Origin: Georgenia sp.
GTDB taxonomy: Bacteria > Actinomycetota > Actinomycetes > Actinomycetales > Actinomycetaceae
Assembly (NCBI GenBank): GCA_027322565.1
Contig: DAHVRG010000056.1
Coordinates: 1-5,509, forward strand
Direction: 5' to 3'
DNA: 5,509 bases
The translations under genes and the position numbers were made by a program. Numbering within the stretch: position 1 is the stretch's first letter; the number at the start of each line of letters is the position of its first letter. Positions 1 through 5,298 of the stretch are shown in pieces. Below the pieces are notes generated by a model, which searched no databases, was not told where the DNA came from, and was given only the letters and a program-made list of their open reading frames with translations.

Positions 1-261
1 CTCGAGGCGCTCATCGACGAGCGGCTCGCCGCGCGCCCGCTGGAGCCGGTCTTCCTCGTCCCCGGGGCGACGCCGACGTCGGCCCACCTCGACCTCGCCC
101 GCACCGTGGTGCGGCGTGCCGAGCGACACGCCGTGGCCGCCCGGGGGCAGGGCGAGCACGTCGCCGACCACGTGCTGCGCTACCTCAACCGGCTCTCGGA
201 CCTGCTCTTCGTGCTGGCCCGGGAGGCGAGCGGCCCCGGCCCCGAGCCGCGGAGCCACTGA
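1..261 (+). CDS. PduO-type ATP:cob(I)alamin adenosyltransferase, C-terminal part (5' truncated)
   Basis: The last 86 codons of a gene that begins before the window, read in frame 1 and ending with TGA at 259-261. The family transfers the 5'-deoxyadenosyl group of ATP to cob(I)alamin or its precursor, giving adenosylcobalamin in the cytosol. The visible part keeps the C-terminal signature of the PduO/MMAB trimeric fold: a PGA.PTSAHLDLARTVVRRAER stretch (about residues 21-42 of the fragment), which in the family runs PGG...A..H.ART..RRAER, and then YLNRLSDLLFVLAR, the helix that helps shape the active site. The tail after this helix is short and rich in Pro, Gly and Ser. The N-terminal ATP-binding loop lies outside the window. 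A 28-base gap with a good ribosome binding site separates it from tsaC, so the two are probably co-transcribed. The family is clear, but the symbol (pduO, cobO or mmaB usage) is not. Confidence 0.9.
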   Translation, partial: LEALIDERLAARPLEPVFLVPGATPTSAHLDLARTVVRRAERHAVAARGQGEHVADHVLRYLNRLSDLLFVLAREASGPGPEPRSH

Positions 262-274
262 GCCGCCACCGCGT

Positions 275-280
275 GGGAGG
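275..280 (+). promoter_or_regulatory. Ribosome binding site of tsaC
   Basis: GGGAGG lies 9 bases before GTG at 290. It supports this GTG over the longer in-frame reading, which would run back into the end of the adenosyltransferase gene and add about 58 low-complexity residues. Confidence 0.75.
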
Positions 281-289
281 ATCGGGCCC

Positions 290-943
290 GTGAGCGTGTA
301 CGACTGCACCGGGCCCGAGACCCTCGACGCCGGCATCGACGCAGCGGCCGGCGCCCTGTCCCGCGGCGGGCTCGTCGTCATGCCCACGGACACCGTCTAC
401 GGGATCGCCGCCGCTGCGTTCGACCCAGCGGCCGTCGCCGCGCTGCTCGCTGCCAAGGGGCGGGGCCGGCAGCACCCGCCCCCCGTCCTCGTCCCGGCGC
501 CGGCCACCCTCGCGGGGCTCGCCACCGACGTGCCGGACAGCGTCCACGCGCTCGTCGAGGCCTTCTGGCCCGGCCCCCTCACCGTCATCTGCCGGGCCCA
601 GCCGACCCTCGCCTGGGACCTCGGGGACACCGGCGGCACCGTCGCCCTGCGTATGCCCGACGACGATGTCGCCCTCGCCCTCCTCACCAGGACCGGCCCG
701 CTCGCCGTCTCGAGCGCCAACCGGCACGGCGGCCCGGCCGCCACCACGGTGCTCGAGGCCGCCACCGCCCTGGGGGACCGGGTCGAGGTCTACCTCGACG
801 GAGGACCCTCCCGCGGCGGGGTGCCCTCGACGATCGTCGACGCGACCGGGACGCCCCCGCGCATCGTCCGGGCCGGTGCGCTGAGCCGCGAGCAGCTCGC
901 CGCCGTCGTCCCCGAGATCGAGGACGGTGCCGACGGACCGTGA
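290..943 (+). CDS. tsaC: L-threonylcarbamoyladenylate synthase (TsaC/Sua5/YrdC family)
   Basis: A 217-residue cytosolic enzyme that makes threonylcarbamoyl-AMP from threonine, bicarbonate and ATP. This is the first step of the t6A37 modification of tRNAs that read ANN codons. The whole YrdC domain is present: PTDTVYG at residues 32-38, a KGR motif (K56, R58) that binds substrate phosphate, WPGPLT at 93-98, LRMP around 120-123, SSAN at 141-144 followed by GGPAATT, PSTIVD at 179-184 and RAG at 194-196. The length is that of the short TsaC form; there is no room for the extra C-terminal Sua5 domain of archaeal and yeast proteins. GTG at 290 was chosen because it follows a good ribosome binding site and starts just before the domain. 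The stop overlaps the wecA start (GTGA at 940-943), which implies coupled translation. The gene occupies the same place relative to wecA and atp as Rv1301 in mycobacteria. Confidence 0.93.
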   Translation: MSVYDCTGPETLDAGIDAAAGALSRGGLVVMPTDTVYGIAAAAFDPAAVAALLAAKGRGRQHPPPVLVPAPATLAGLATDVPDSVHALVEAFWPGPLTVICRAQPTLAWDLGDTGGTVALRMPDDDVALALLTRTGPLAVSSANRHGGPAATTVLEAATALGDRVEVYLDGGPSRGGVPSTIVDATGTPPRIVRAGALSREQLAAVVPEIEDGADGP

Positions 944-2052
944 GGGTCTACCTGCTCGTCATGCTCGTCGCGGCCGTCGTGACGTTCATCGCCACCCCGG
1001 TGGCGCTCCGCCTGGCCCGCGCGACCAACGCGCTCACCCCCGTCCGGGCGCGTGACGTGCACACCACCCCGACGCCGCGGCTCGGCGGGGTGGCGATGCT
1101 CGCCGGCTTCGCGATGGCGCTCCTCGTCGCCTCCCGGGTGCCCTTCCTCGAGGGGGTCTTCACGACGGCCCAGCCCTGGGCGATCCTCGCCGGCGCCGCA
1201 CTCGTCAGCCTCCTCGGGGTGGCCGACGACATCTGGGACCTGGACTGGATGACCAAGCTCGCCGGTCAGATCCTCGCCGCCGGGCTCATCGCCTGGCAGG
1301 GCGTGCAGCTCATCACCTTCCCGATCTTCGGCCTGACCATCGGCTCCTCCCGGCTCTCCCTCGTCGCGACCGTCCTCGTCGTCGTCGTCGCGATCAACGC
1401 GGTGAACTTCGTCGACGGCCTCGACGGGCTCGCGGCGGGGATGGTGGGGATCGGCGGGCTGGCGTTCTTCGGCTACACCTACCTCCTCACCCGCACGGCC
1501 ACGCCGGGTGACTACTCCAACCTCGCCACCGTCGTCATCGCCGCCGTCGTCGGTACCTGTGTCGGCTTCCTCCCGCACAACTTCCACCCCTCCCGCATCT
1601 TCATGGGGGACTCCGGGTCGATGTTCCTCGGCCTCACCGTCGCCGCCGCGGCGATCACCGTCACCGGGCAGATCGACCCGGCGGTGTTCTCCGCCGGGCA
1701 GGTGCTGCCGGCGTTCGTGCCGATCCTCCTGCCGGTCGCCGTCCTCCTGCTGCCGCTGCTCGACATGACGCTCGCGGTGCTCCGCCGGCTACGGGCGGGC
1801 CAGTCCCCCTTCAAGCCCGACCGGATGCACCTGCACCACCGGCTGCTCGCCTGGGGCCACAGCCACCGCCGCGCCGTCCTCGTCATGTACCTGTGGACGG
1901 CGGTCATCTCGTTCAGCGCCGCCGCGCTCGTCGTCTTCGACGGCTACGCCGTCCTCATCGGCACCGGGGCGTGCGCCCTGGTCGCCCTGCTCCTCACCAT
2001 CGGTAGGCTCCCCGGGCTGCGCCGACCCCGTCACGCGAAGGAGACCGCATGA
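940..2052 (+). CDS. wecA: WecA/TagO-type undecaprenyl(decaprenyl)-phosphate GlcNAc-1-phosphate transferase
   Basis: A 370-residue polytopic membrane protein of the MraY/WecA superfamily, which moves a sugar-1-phosphate from a UDP-sugar to a polyprenyl phosphate on the cytosolic face and so starts a cell-wall glycopolymer. Family motifs appear in order: DVHTTPTPRLGG (39-50), the Mg-binding Asp pair at D96-D97 in GVADDIWDLDW, NFVDGLDGLAAG (156-167), FMGDSGS with catalytic-region D224 (221-227), and HLHHRLL (297-303). PRLGG and HLHHR are typical of the WecA/TagO branch, not MraY, which has a different loop ending in HHHFEL. About ten or eleven hydrophobic segments are seen. The sugar is inferred to be GlcNAc from the family; the polymer could be a teichoic-type or other wall glycan. 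It starts with GTG in overlap with tsaC and has no strong ribosome binding site, so translation is probably coupled. An internal ATG at 961 would remove part of the first membrane helix. It overlaps atpI by 4 bases (ATGA). Confidence 0.9.
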   Translation: MRVYLLVMLVAAVVTFIATPVALRLARATNALTPVRARDVHTTPTPRLGGVAMLAGFAMALLVASRVPFLEGVFTTAQPWAILAGAALVSLLGVADDIWDLDWMTKLAGQILAAGLIAWQGVQLITFPIFGLTIGSSRLSLVATVLVVVVAINAVNFVDGLDGLAAGMVGIGGLAFFGYTYLLTRTATPGDYSNLATVVIAAVVGTCVGFLPHNFHPSRIFMGDSGSMFLGLTVAAAAITVTGQIDPAVFSAGQVLPAFVPILLPVAVLLLPLLDMTLAVLRRLRAGQSPFKPDRMHLHHRLLAWGHSHRRAVLVMYLWTAVISFSAAALVVFDGYAVLIGTGACALVALLLTIGRLPGLRRPRHAKETA

Positions 2053-2492
2053 CCTCCCCGTCCCCCCTCCGGGCGATGTTCCGCACCGTGCTGCGCCGGC
2101 TCGCCGTCCTGCTCGCCGTCCTCGGTGTCGGCGGCTTCGTTGTCGGCTACCTCACCGTCGGCGCCCCCGGCGTGTGGGGCGCGCTGCTCGGGACCGCCCT
2201 CGTCGCGTTCTTCATGCTCACGACGGCGGTCGTCATGCTCGCGACGGCGGACAAGCCGCTCCACGTGGCCAGCGCCGCGTTCATCGGCAGCTGGCTGGCC
2301 AAGGTCGTCATCGTCTTCGTCGCCCTCATCGCGCTGCAGGGCCGCGACTTCTACCACCCGCTGGTGTTCTTCGCCACACTCACGCTCGCGATCCTCGGCT
2401 CAGTCGCCATCGAGATGTCGGCGGCGCTGCGGGCCCGCGTCCCGAACGTCGACCCCGGCGCACCGCGCGCGGACGACGACGCCGGAGCCTGA
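2049..2492 (+). CDS. atpI: AtpI-like membrane protein preceding the ATP synthase genes
   Basis: A 147-residue small membrane protein with four predicted transmembrane segments at about residues 17-37, 41-64, 73-97 and 104-125. The first two are rich in Gly and Ala, and the C-terminal tail of about 20 residues is acidic and hydrophilic. There are no catalytic motifs. By position between wecA and atpB, size and topology it matches the poorly conserved AtpI-like proteins found here in Actinobacteria (Rv1303-type). AtpI proteins are proposed to help c-ring assembly or to act in Mg2+ handling; this role is inferred from context, not from sequence motifs. Its ATG overlaps the wecA stop (ATGA at 2049-2052) and is served by AAGGAG at 2038-2043, 5 bases upstream, inside the wecA coding end. 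A terminator-like hairpin follows the stop within 8 bases, so it probably belongs to the tsaC-wecA transcript and less firmly to the atp transcript. Confidence 0.8.
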   Translation: MTSPSPLRAMFRTVLRRLAVLLAVLGVGGFVVGYLTVGAPGVWGALLGTALVAFFMLTTAVVMLATADKPLHVASAAFIGSWLAKVVIVFVALIALQGRDFYHPLVFFATLTLAILGSVAIEMSAALRARVPNVDPGAPRADDDAGA

Positions 2493-2499
2493 CCCGCGC

Positions 2500-2527
2500 G
2501 GCGGTGCGGCCCGGGCAGCGCACCGCC
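2500..2527 (+). terminator. Terminator-like hairpin after atpI
   Basis: GGCGGTGCG (2500-2508) is perfectly complementary to CGCACCGCC (2519-2527) around a 10-base loop, and it begins 8 bases after the atpI stop. The loop itself holds the palindrome GCCCGGGC. No T-tract follows, so it is not a classical intrinsic terminator, but U-less hairpins of this kind are common at gene ends in Actinobacteria. It could end or attenuate transcription from the tsaC-wecA-atpI unit, or protect its 3' end. The structure is seen; the function is inferred. Confidence 0.5.
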
Positions 2528-2614
2528 CCGGAGCGGCGGCCCCGGCTGTGCTGCGCCGTCCACGGGCGACCGTGCGATCCGCGCCGCACTGGTGCCGCGG
2601 CCCCTTCGCGCCCC

Positions 2615-2662
2615 CGGGGCAGTGGTTCGGGGCAGTGCGCGAATACGTTAGGCTTGCCCCGA
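2615..2662. repeat. CGGGGCA repeats and inverted repeat around the atp promoter
   Basis: CGGGGCAGTG occurs twice as an exact direct repeat (2615-2624 and 2628-2637), 13 bases apart. The second copy also forms an 8-base perfect inverted repeat, TCGGGGCA (2627-2634) with TGCCCCGA (2655-2662), around 20 bases. That gives three CGGGGCA units, two forward and one reverse, in 47 bases. The predicted -10 box lies between the inverted arms and the predicted -35 overlaps the middle copy. This layout fits an operator or activator site. The alternative is an RNA hairpin in read-through transcripts, or chance in GC-rich DNA. Confidence 0.45.
2626..2654 (+). promoter_or_regulatory. Candidate sigma-A-type promoter of the atp operon
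   Basis: TAGGCT at 2649-2654 is a good actinobacterial -10 hexamer (TANNNT type). A weak -35 candidate, TTCGGG at 2626-2631, lies 17 bases upstream. The expected transcript start is near 2661, leaving a leader of roughly 54 bases before the proposed atpB start. The short A/T-rich patch (GAATACGTTA at 2641-2650) stands out in a very GC-rich gap. Together with the hairpin after atpI this suggests that the atp genes have their own promoter. The -35 match is poor, so only the -10 is well supported. Confidence 0.5.
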
Positions 2663-2669
2663 TCCCGAC

Positions 2670-2684
2670 GCGGTTCGATTCCGC
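2670..2684 (+). other. tRNA T-arm-like hairpin in the atpB leader
   Basis: GCGG-TTCGATT-CCGC forms a 4-base stem with a 7-base loop whose sequence matches the tRNA T-loop consensus (TTCRANY). The surrounding bases do not complete a tRNA: the fifth T-stem pair is a C-A mismatch, no D or anticodon arm is recognisable, and the 3' end does not fit. It is therefore a look-alike in the predicted 5' leader. It could be a leader structure, a remnant, or chance. Confidence 0.3.
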
Positions 2685-2703
2685 ACACCACACGACCAAA
2701 CCT

Positions 2704-2708
2704 GGGGG
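2704..2708 (+). promoter_or_regulatory. Candidate ribosome binding site of atpB deciding a CTG start
   Basis: GGGGG lies 6 bases before CTG at 2715. It is the only purine-rich, Shine-Dalgarno-like run at suitable distance from any possible start upstream of the conserved AtpB N-terminus. It supports CTG initiation, since there is no in-frame ATG, GTG or TTG between the TAG at 2649 and the ATG at 2865. Confidence 0.45.
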
Positions 2709-2714
2709 TTCGTC

Positions 2715-3545
2715 CTGTCTGCCGCTGCGTCCCTCCTGACCCTGGCCGCGGGTGCCACCACCGCCGCGAGTGAGGGCGAGGGCTTCCACGCCCCGACACT
2801 GCAGGGCGAGTTCTTCCCGCCCACGTTCCTCTTCGAGGGCACCCCGTTCGAGTTCAACCGGATCATGCTCGTGCGCGTCATCGCCACGATCGTGCTCGTC
2901 GCGGTGTTCTGGCTCGCCGCGCGCCGCGCCAGCCTCGTGCCCGGCCGCTTCCAGGGGGCCGCGGAGATGGCGCTCGACTTCGTCCGGGTGAACATCGCCG
3001 AGGAGGTGCTCGGCAAGGAGAGCGGACGGCGCGCCACCGCCCTGCTCACGGTGATCTTCTTCGGCGTCTTCGCGATGAACATCACGGGCGTCGTCCCGTT
3101 CCTCAACATCGCGGGCTCCTCCGTCATCGGGGTGCCGCTCGTCTTCGCAGTCATCGCCTACATCGGGTTCATCGCCGCCGGGGTGCGTGCGCAGGGCACG
3201 GGGGGCTTCCTCAAGTCCTCGCTCTTCCCGCCGGGCGTGCCGAAGTTCCTGTACGTCATCCTCACCCCCATCGAGTTCCTCTCGACCTTCATCCTCCGCC
3301 CGCTCACGCTGACCATCCGTCTCCTGGCGAACATGCTCGTCGGCCACCTGCTGCTCGTGCTGTGCTTCGGCGCGACGCACTACCTCTTCTTCGAGGCCGC
3401 GGGCGGGATGAAGGCGCTCGGCACCGTGACCTTCGCGGCCGGGCTGGCGTTCACCGTCTTCGAGATCTTCATCGCGGCGCTGCAGGCGTTCATCTTCACC
3501 CTGCTCACCGCGGTCTACATCCAGCTGTCAGAGGACGCCCACTGA
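2715..3545 (+). CDS. atpB: ATP synthase Fo subunit a
   Basis: The membrane stator subunit that forms the two proton half-channels against the c ring. Read from CTG at 2715 it has 276 residues. Residues 24-50 (FHAP, EFFPP, LFEGTPFEFNRI) resemble the conserved N-terminal region of actinobacterial AtpB and precede the first membrane helix at about 51-70. The essential arginine is R202 in TIRLLANM. H211 and E250 occupy the places of E. coli E219 and H245, a reversed His/Glu pair known in other lineages; Q257 lies in ALQAFIF, and E187 is near the place of E. coli E196. The protein ends with YIQLSEDAH. Start problem: the first ordinary start in frame is ATG at 2865, which would delete the conserved N-terminal part and begin at the edge of helix 1. 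CTG 2715 with GGGGG upstream is my best guess; CTG at 2736 or 2742 also exist. Identity is certain, the 5' end is not. Confidence 0.93.
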   Translation: MSAAASLLTLAAGATTAASEGEGFHAPTLQGEFFPPTFLFEGTPFEFNRIMLVRVIATIVLVAVFWLAARRASLVPGRFQGAAEMALDFVRVNIAEEVLGKESGRRATALLTVIFFGVFAMNITGVVPFLNIAGSSVIGVPLVFAVIAYIGFIAAGVRAQGTGGFLKSSLFPPGVPKFLYVILTPIEFLSTFILRPLTLTIRLLANMLVGHLLLVLCFGATHYLFFEAAGGMKALGTVTFAAGLAFTVFEIFIAALQAFIFTLLTAVYIQLSEDAH

Positions 3546-3844
<299 letters not shown>

Positions 3845-3845
<1 letters not shown>

Positions 3846-4423
3846 TGATGGTCACCGCTCTGGTCCAGGCGGCGGAAGGGGGCGATCAGAACCCCCTGCT
3901 GCCGGCGACCTACGACATCATCTGGTCCCTGGTCTGCATCGCGATCATCGCGGTCGTCTTCGTGAAGAAGGTCGTGCCGGCCTTCACCCGCGTCCTGGAC
4001 GAGCGCACCGAGAAGATCGAGGGCGGCCTCCAGGCCGGTGAGCGGGCCCGCGCCGAGGCCGCGGCCCTGCGGGCCGACATCGAGCGCGAGCTCACCGAGG
4101 CCCGGGTCGAGGCGGCCAAGGTCCGCGAGCAGGCCCAGGAGGACGCGAAGGCCATCGCGGCCGACGTCAAGGCCAAGGCGCACGCCGAGGCCGACCGCAT
4201 CCTCGAGAGCGCCAAGCGGCACATCGAGGCCGAGCGGCAGCAGGCGGCCGCGACCCTGCGCACCGACATCGGCGTGCTCGCGACGACGCTCGCCGAGCGG
4301 ATCGTCGGCGAGTCGCTCGCCGAGGAGGAGCGCCGTCAGCGGGTCATCGACCGCTTCCTCGACGACCTCGAGGCGCAGACCGACCAGGCCCAGCAGAGGG
4401 TCGGGGAGACGACGGAGGCGTGA
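3845..4423 (+). CDS. atpF: ATP synthase Fo subunit b
   Basis: A 192-residue peripheral-stalk subunit. One N-terminal membrane helix lies at about residues 23-40, after an NPLLPATYDIIW motif typical of actinobacterial b subunits. A long, highly charged Ala/Glu/Arg/Lys helix (about 47-175) follows and should form the coiled coil that reaches up F1 to AtpH. The protein is not fused to delta, unlike mycobacterial AtpFH. Two adjacent ATG codons (3845 and 3848) are possible starts; the first overlaps the atpE stop by one base. No clear Shine-Dalgarno sequence precedes them, so re-initiation after atpE is the likely mode, which would also keep b levels below c. The gene ends in a TGATG overlap with atpH. 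Confidence 0.96.
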
Positions 4424-5238
4424 TGCGAGCGAGCAGCCAGGCCGCGCTGTCGGCGGCGACCGACCGGTGGGAGACCTCCCTCCGGGACGCGGGTGACCGC
4501 GGGCGAGAGCTCGGCAGCCAGCTGTTCGAGGTCTCCGACACCCTCGCGCGTTCGGGCTCGCTGCGGCGGGCCCTGACCGACCCGGCCCGGTCCGGGGACG
4601 ACAAGGCGCGCCTCGTCGGTGCCCTGTTCGACGGCAAGGTCGACCCCCTCGTCGTCGACCTGCTCGCCGGCATGGTCCGCTCGCGGTGGTCCGAGGAGTC
4701 GGACCTGGGCGCCGCCGTCGACGAGCTCGGCATCGTCTCGGTGCTGGCCGCCGCCCAGGCGCGGGACGCCCTGCTCGAGGTGGAGGAGGAGCTCTTCCGC
4801 GTCGAGCGGCTGCTCGCCTCCAGCCGTGAGCTGCGCTCCACGCTGGCCGAACGGGACGTCGACCCGCAGCGCCGGGCGGACCTGCTCGACTCGCTCCTCG
4901 CCGACCGCGCCGGGGACGAGACCCGGCTGCTCGTCCGCCGGCTGATCCGGGCACCGCGTGCCGGCTCGCTGAGCGCCGCCCTGCGGCACGTGGGCGAGCT
5001 CGCCGCGGCACGCCGCGACCGTCTCGTCGCCAACGTCACGGCGGCCTCGCCGCTGACCCAGGCGCAGGAGGCGCGCCTGGCCCGGATCCTCGAGCGTGCC
5101 TACGGCCGCTCCGTCCAGGTCAACGTCGGGGTCGACCCGGCAGTCCTGGGCGGGATGCGCGTCCAGGTCGGTGCCGAGGTCATCGACGGGACCATGCTCA
5201 CCCGCATCCAGGACGCCCGACGCCGGTTCACCGGCTGA
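4423..5238 (+). CDS. atpH: ATP synthase F1 subunit delta (long actinobacterial form)
   Basis: A 271-residue OSCP/delta family protein that ties the b stalk to the top of the alpha/beta head. It is about 90 residues longer than the usual 175-180. The extra length appears to be a second copy of the N-terminal helical domain: residues 34-103 and 124-191 align with shared LF.V...LA.S..LR..L and A.L...L patterns, offset by 90 residues. The C-terminal domain starts near N204 with VTAASPLTQAQ and contains VDPAVLGGMRVQVG and VIDGTMLTRI, both typical of the family. The start is taken as ATG 4423 (TGATG with the atpF stop), with GGAGG at 4414-4418 four bases upstream; GTG at 4420 is also in frame but only one base from that site. 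It is followed by a 60-base spacer and atpA. Confidence 0.95.
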   Translation: MRASSQAALSAATDRWETSLRDAGDRGRELGSQLFEVSDTLARSGSLRRALTDPARSGDDKARLVGALFDGKVDPLVVDLLAGMVRSRWSEESDLGAAVDELGIVSVLAAAQARDALLEVEEELFRVERLLASSRELRSTLAERDVDPQRRADLLDSLLADRAGDETRLLVRRLIRAPRAGSLSAALRHVGELAAARRDRLVANVTAASPLTQAQEARLARILERAYGRSVQVNVGVDPAVLGGMRVQVGAEVIDGTMLTRIQDARRRFTG

Positions 5239-5264
5239 CCCCCAGACCGCACCACTGACATACC

Positions 5265-5280
5265 GCGACCACCGGGTCGC
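5265..5280 (+). other. Intercistronic hairpin before atpA
   Basis: A perfect 6-base stem, GCGACC (5265-5270) with GGTCGC (5275-5280), around an ACCG loop. It ends 1 base before the AAGGAGAAGGAA ribosome binding region of atpA. The placement parallels the hairpin before atpE. A role in RNA processing, stability or keeping the ribosome site single-stranded is inferred only. Confidence 0.4.
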
Positions 5281-5281
5281 C

Positions 5282-5293
5282 AAGGAGAAGGAA
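5282..5293 (+). promoter_or_regulatory. Double ribosome binding site of atpA
   Basis: AAGGAG (5282-5287) is followed directly by AAGGAA (5288-5293), which lies 5 bases before the ATG at 5299. The long purine run suggests strong initiation of atpA, whose product is needed in three copies per enzyme. Confidence 0.8.
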
Positions 5294-5298
5294 CTGCA

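Noticed and set aside
116..289. N-terminal extension of the tsaC frame back to 116
   Set aside because: It overlaps the clearly coding end of the adenosyltransferase in another frame, has low-complexity composition and no family match; GTG 290 has a good ribosome site.
790..1587. Long minus-strand open frame opposite tsaC and wecA
   Set aside because: It is Asp/Glu/Arg/Gly-rich, the usual artefact of reading GC-biased codons in the antisense frame; the plus strand carries strong family motifs here.
2621..2693. Complete tRNA gene before atpB
   Set aside because: Only the T-arm matches. The acceptor pairs are incomplete, the D and anticodon arms are absent and the fifth T-stem pair is mismatched.
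2493..2773. Plus-strand frames open through the atpI-atpB gap
   Set aside because: They are continuations of out-of-frame readings of atpI, rich in Arg/Pro/Ser, with no start and ribosome site of their own.
2400..3380. 326-residue minus-strand open frame across the atpI-atpB gap
   Set aside because: Highly charged, repetitive composition without motifs; it overlaps atpB, and the gap has no codon-like structure on this strand.
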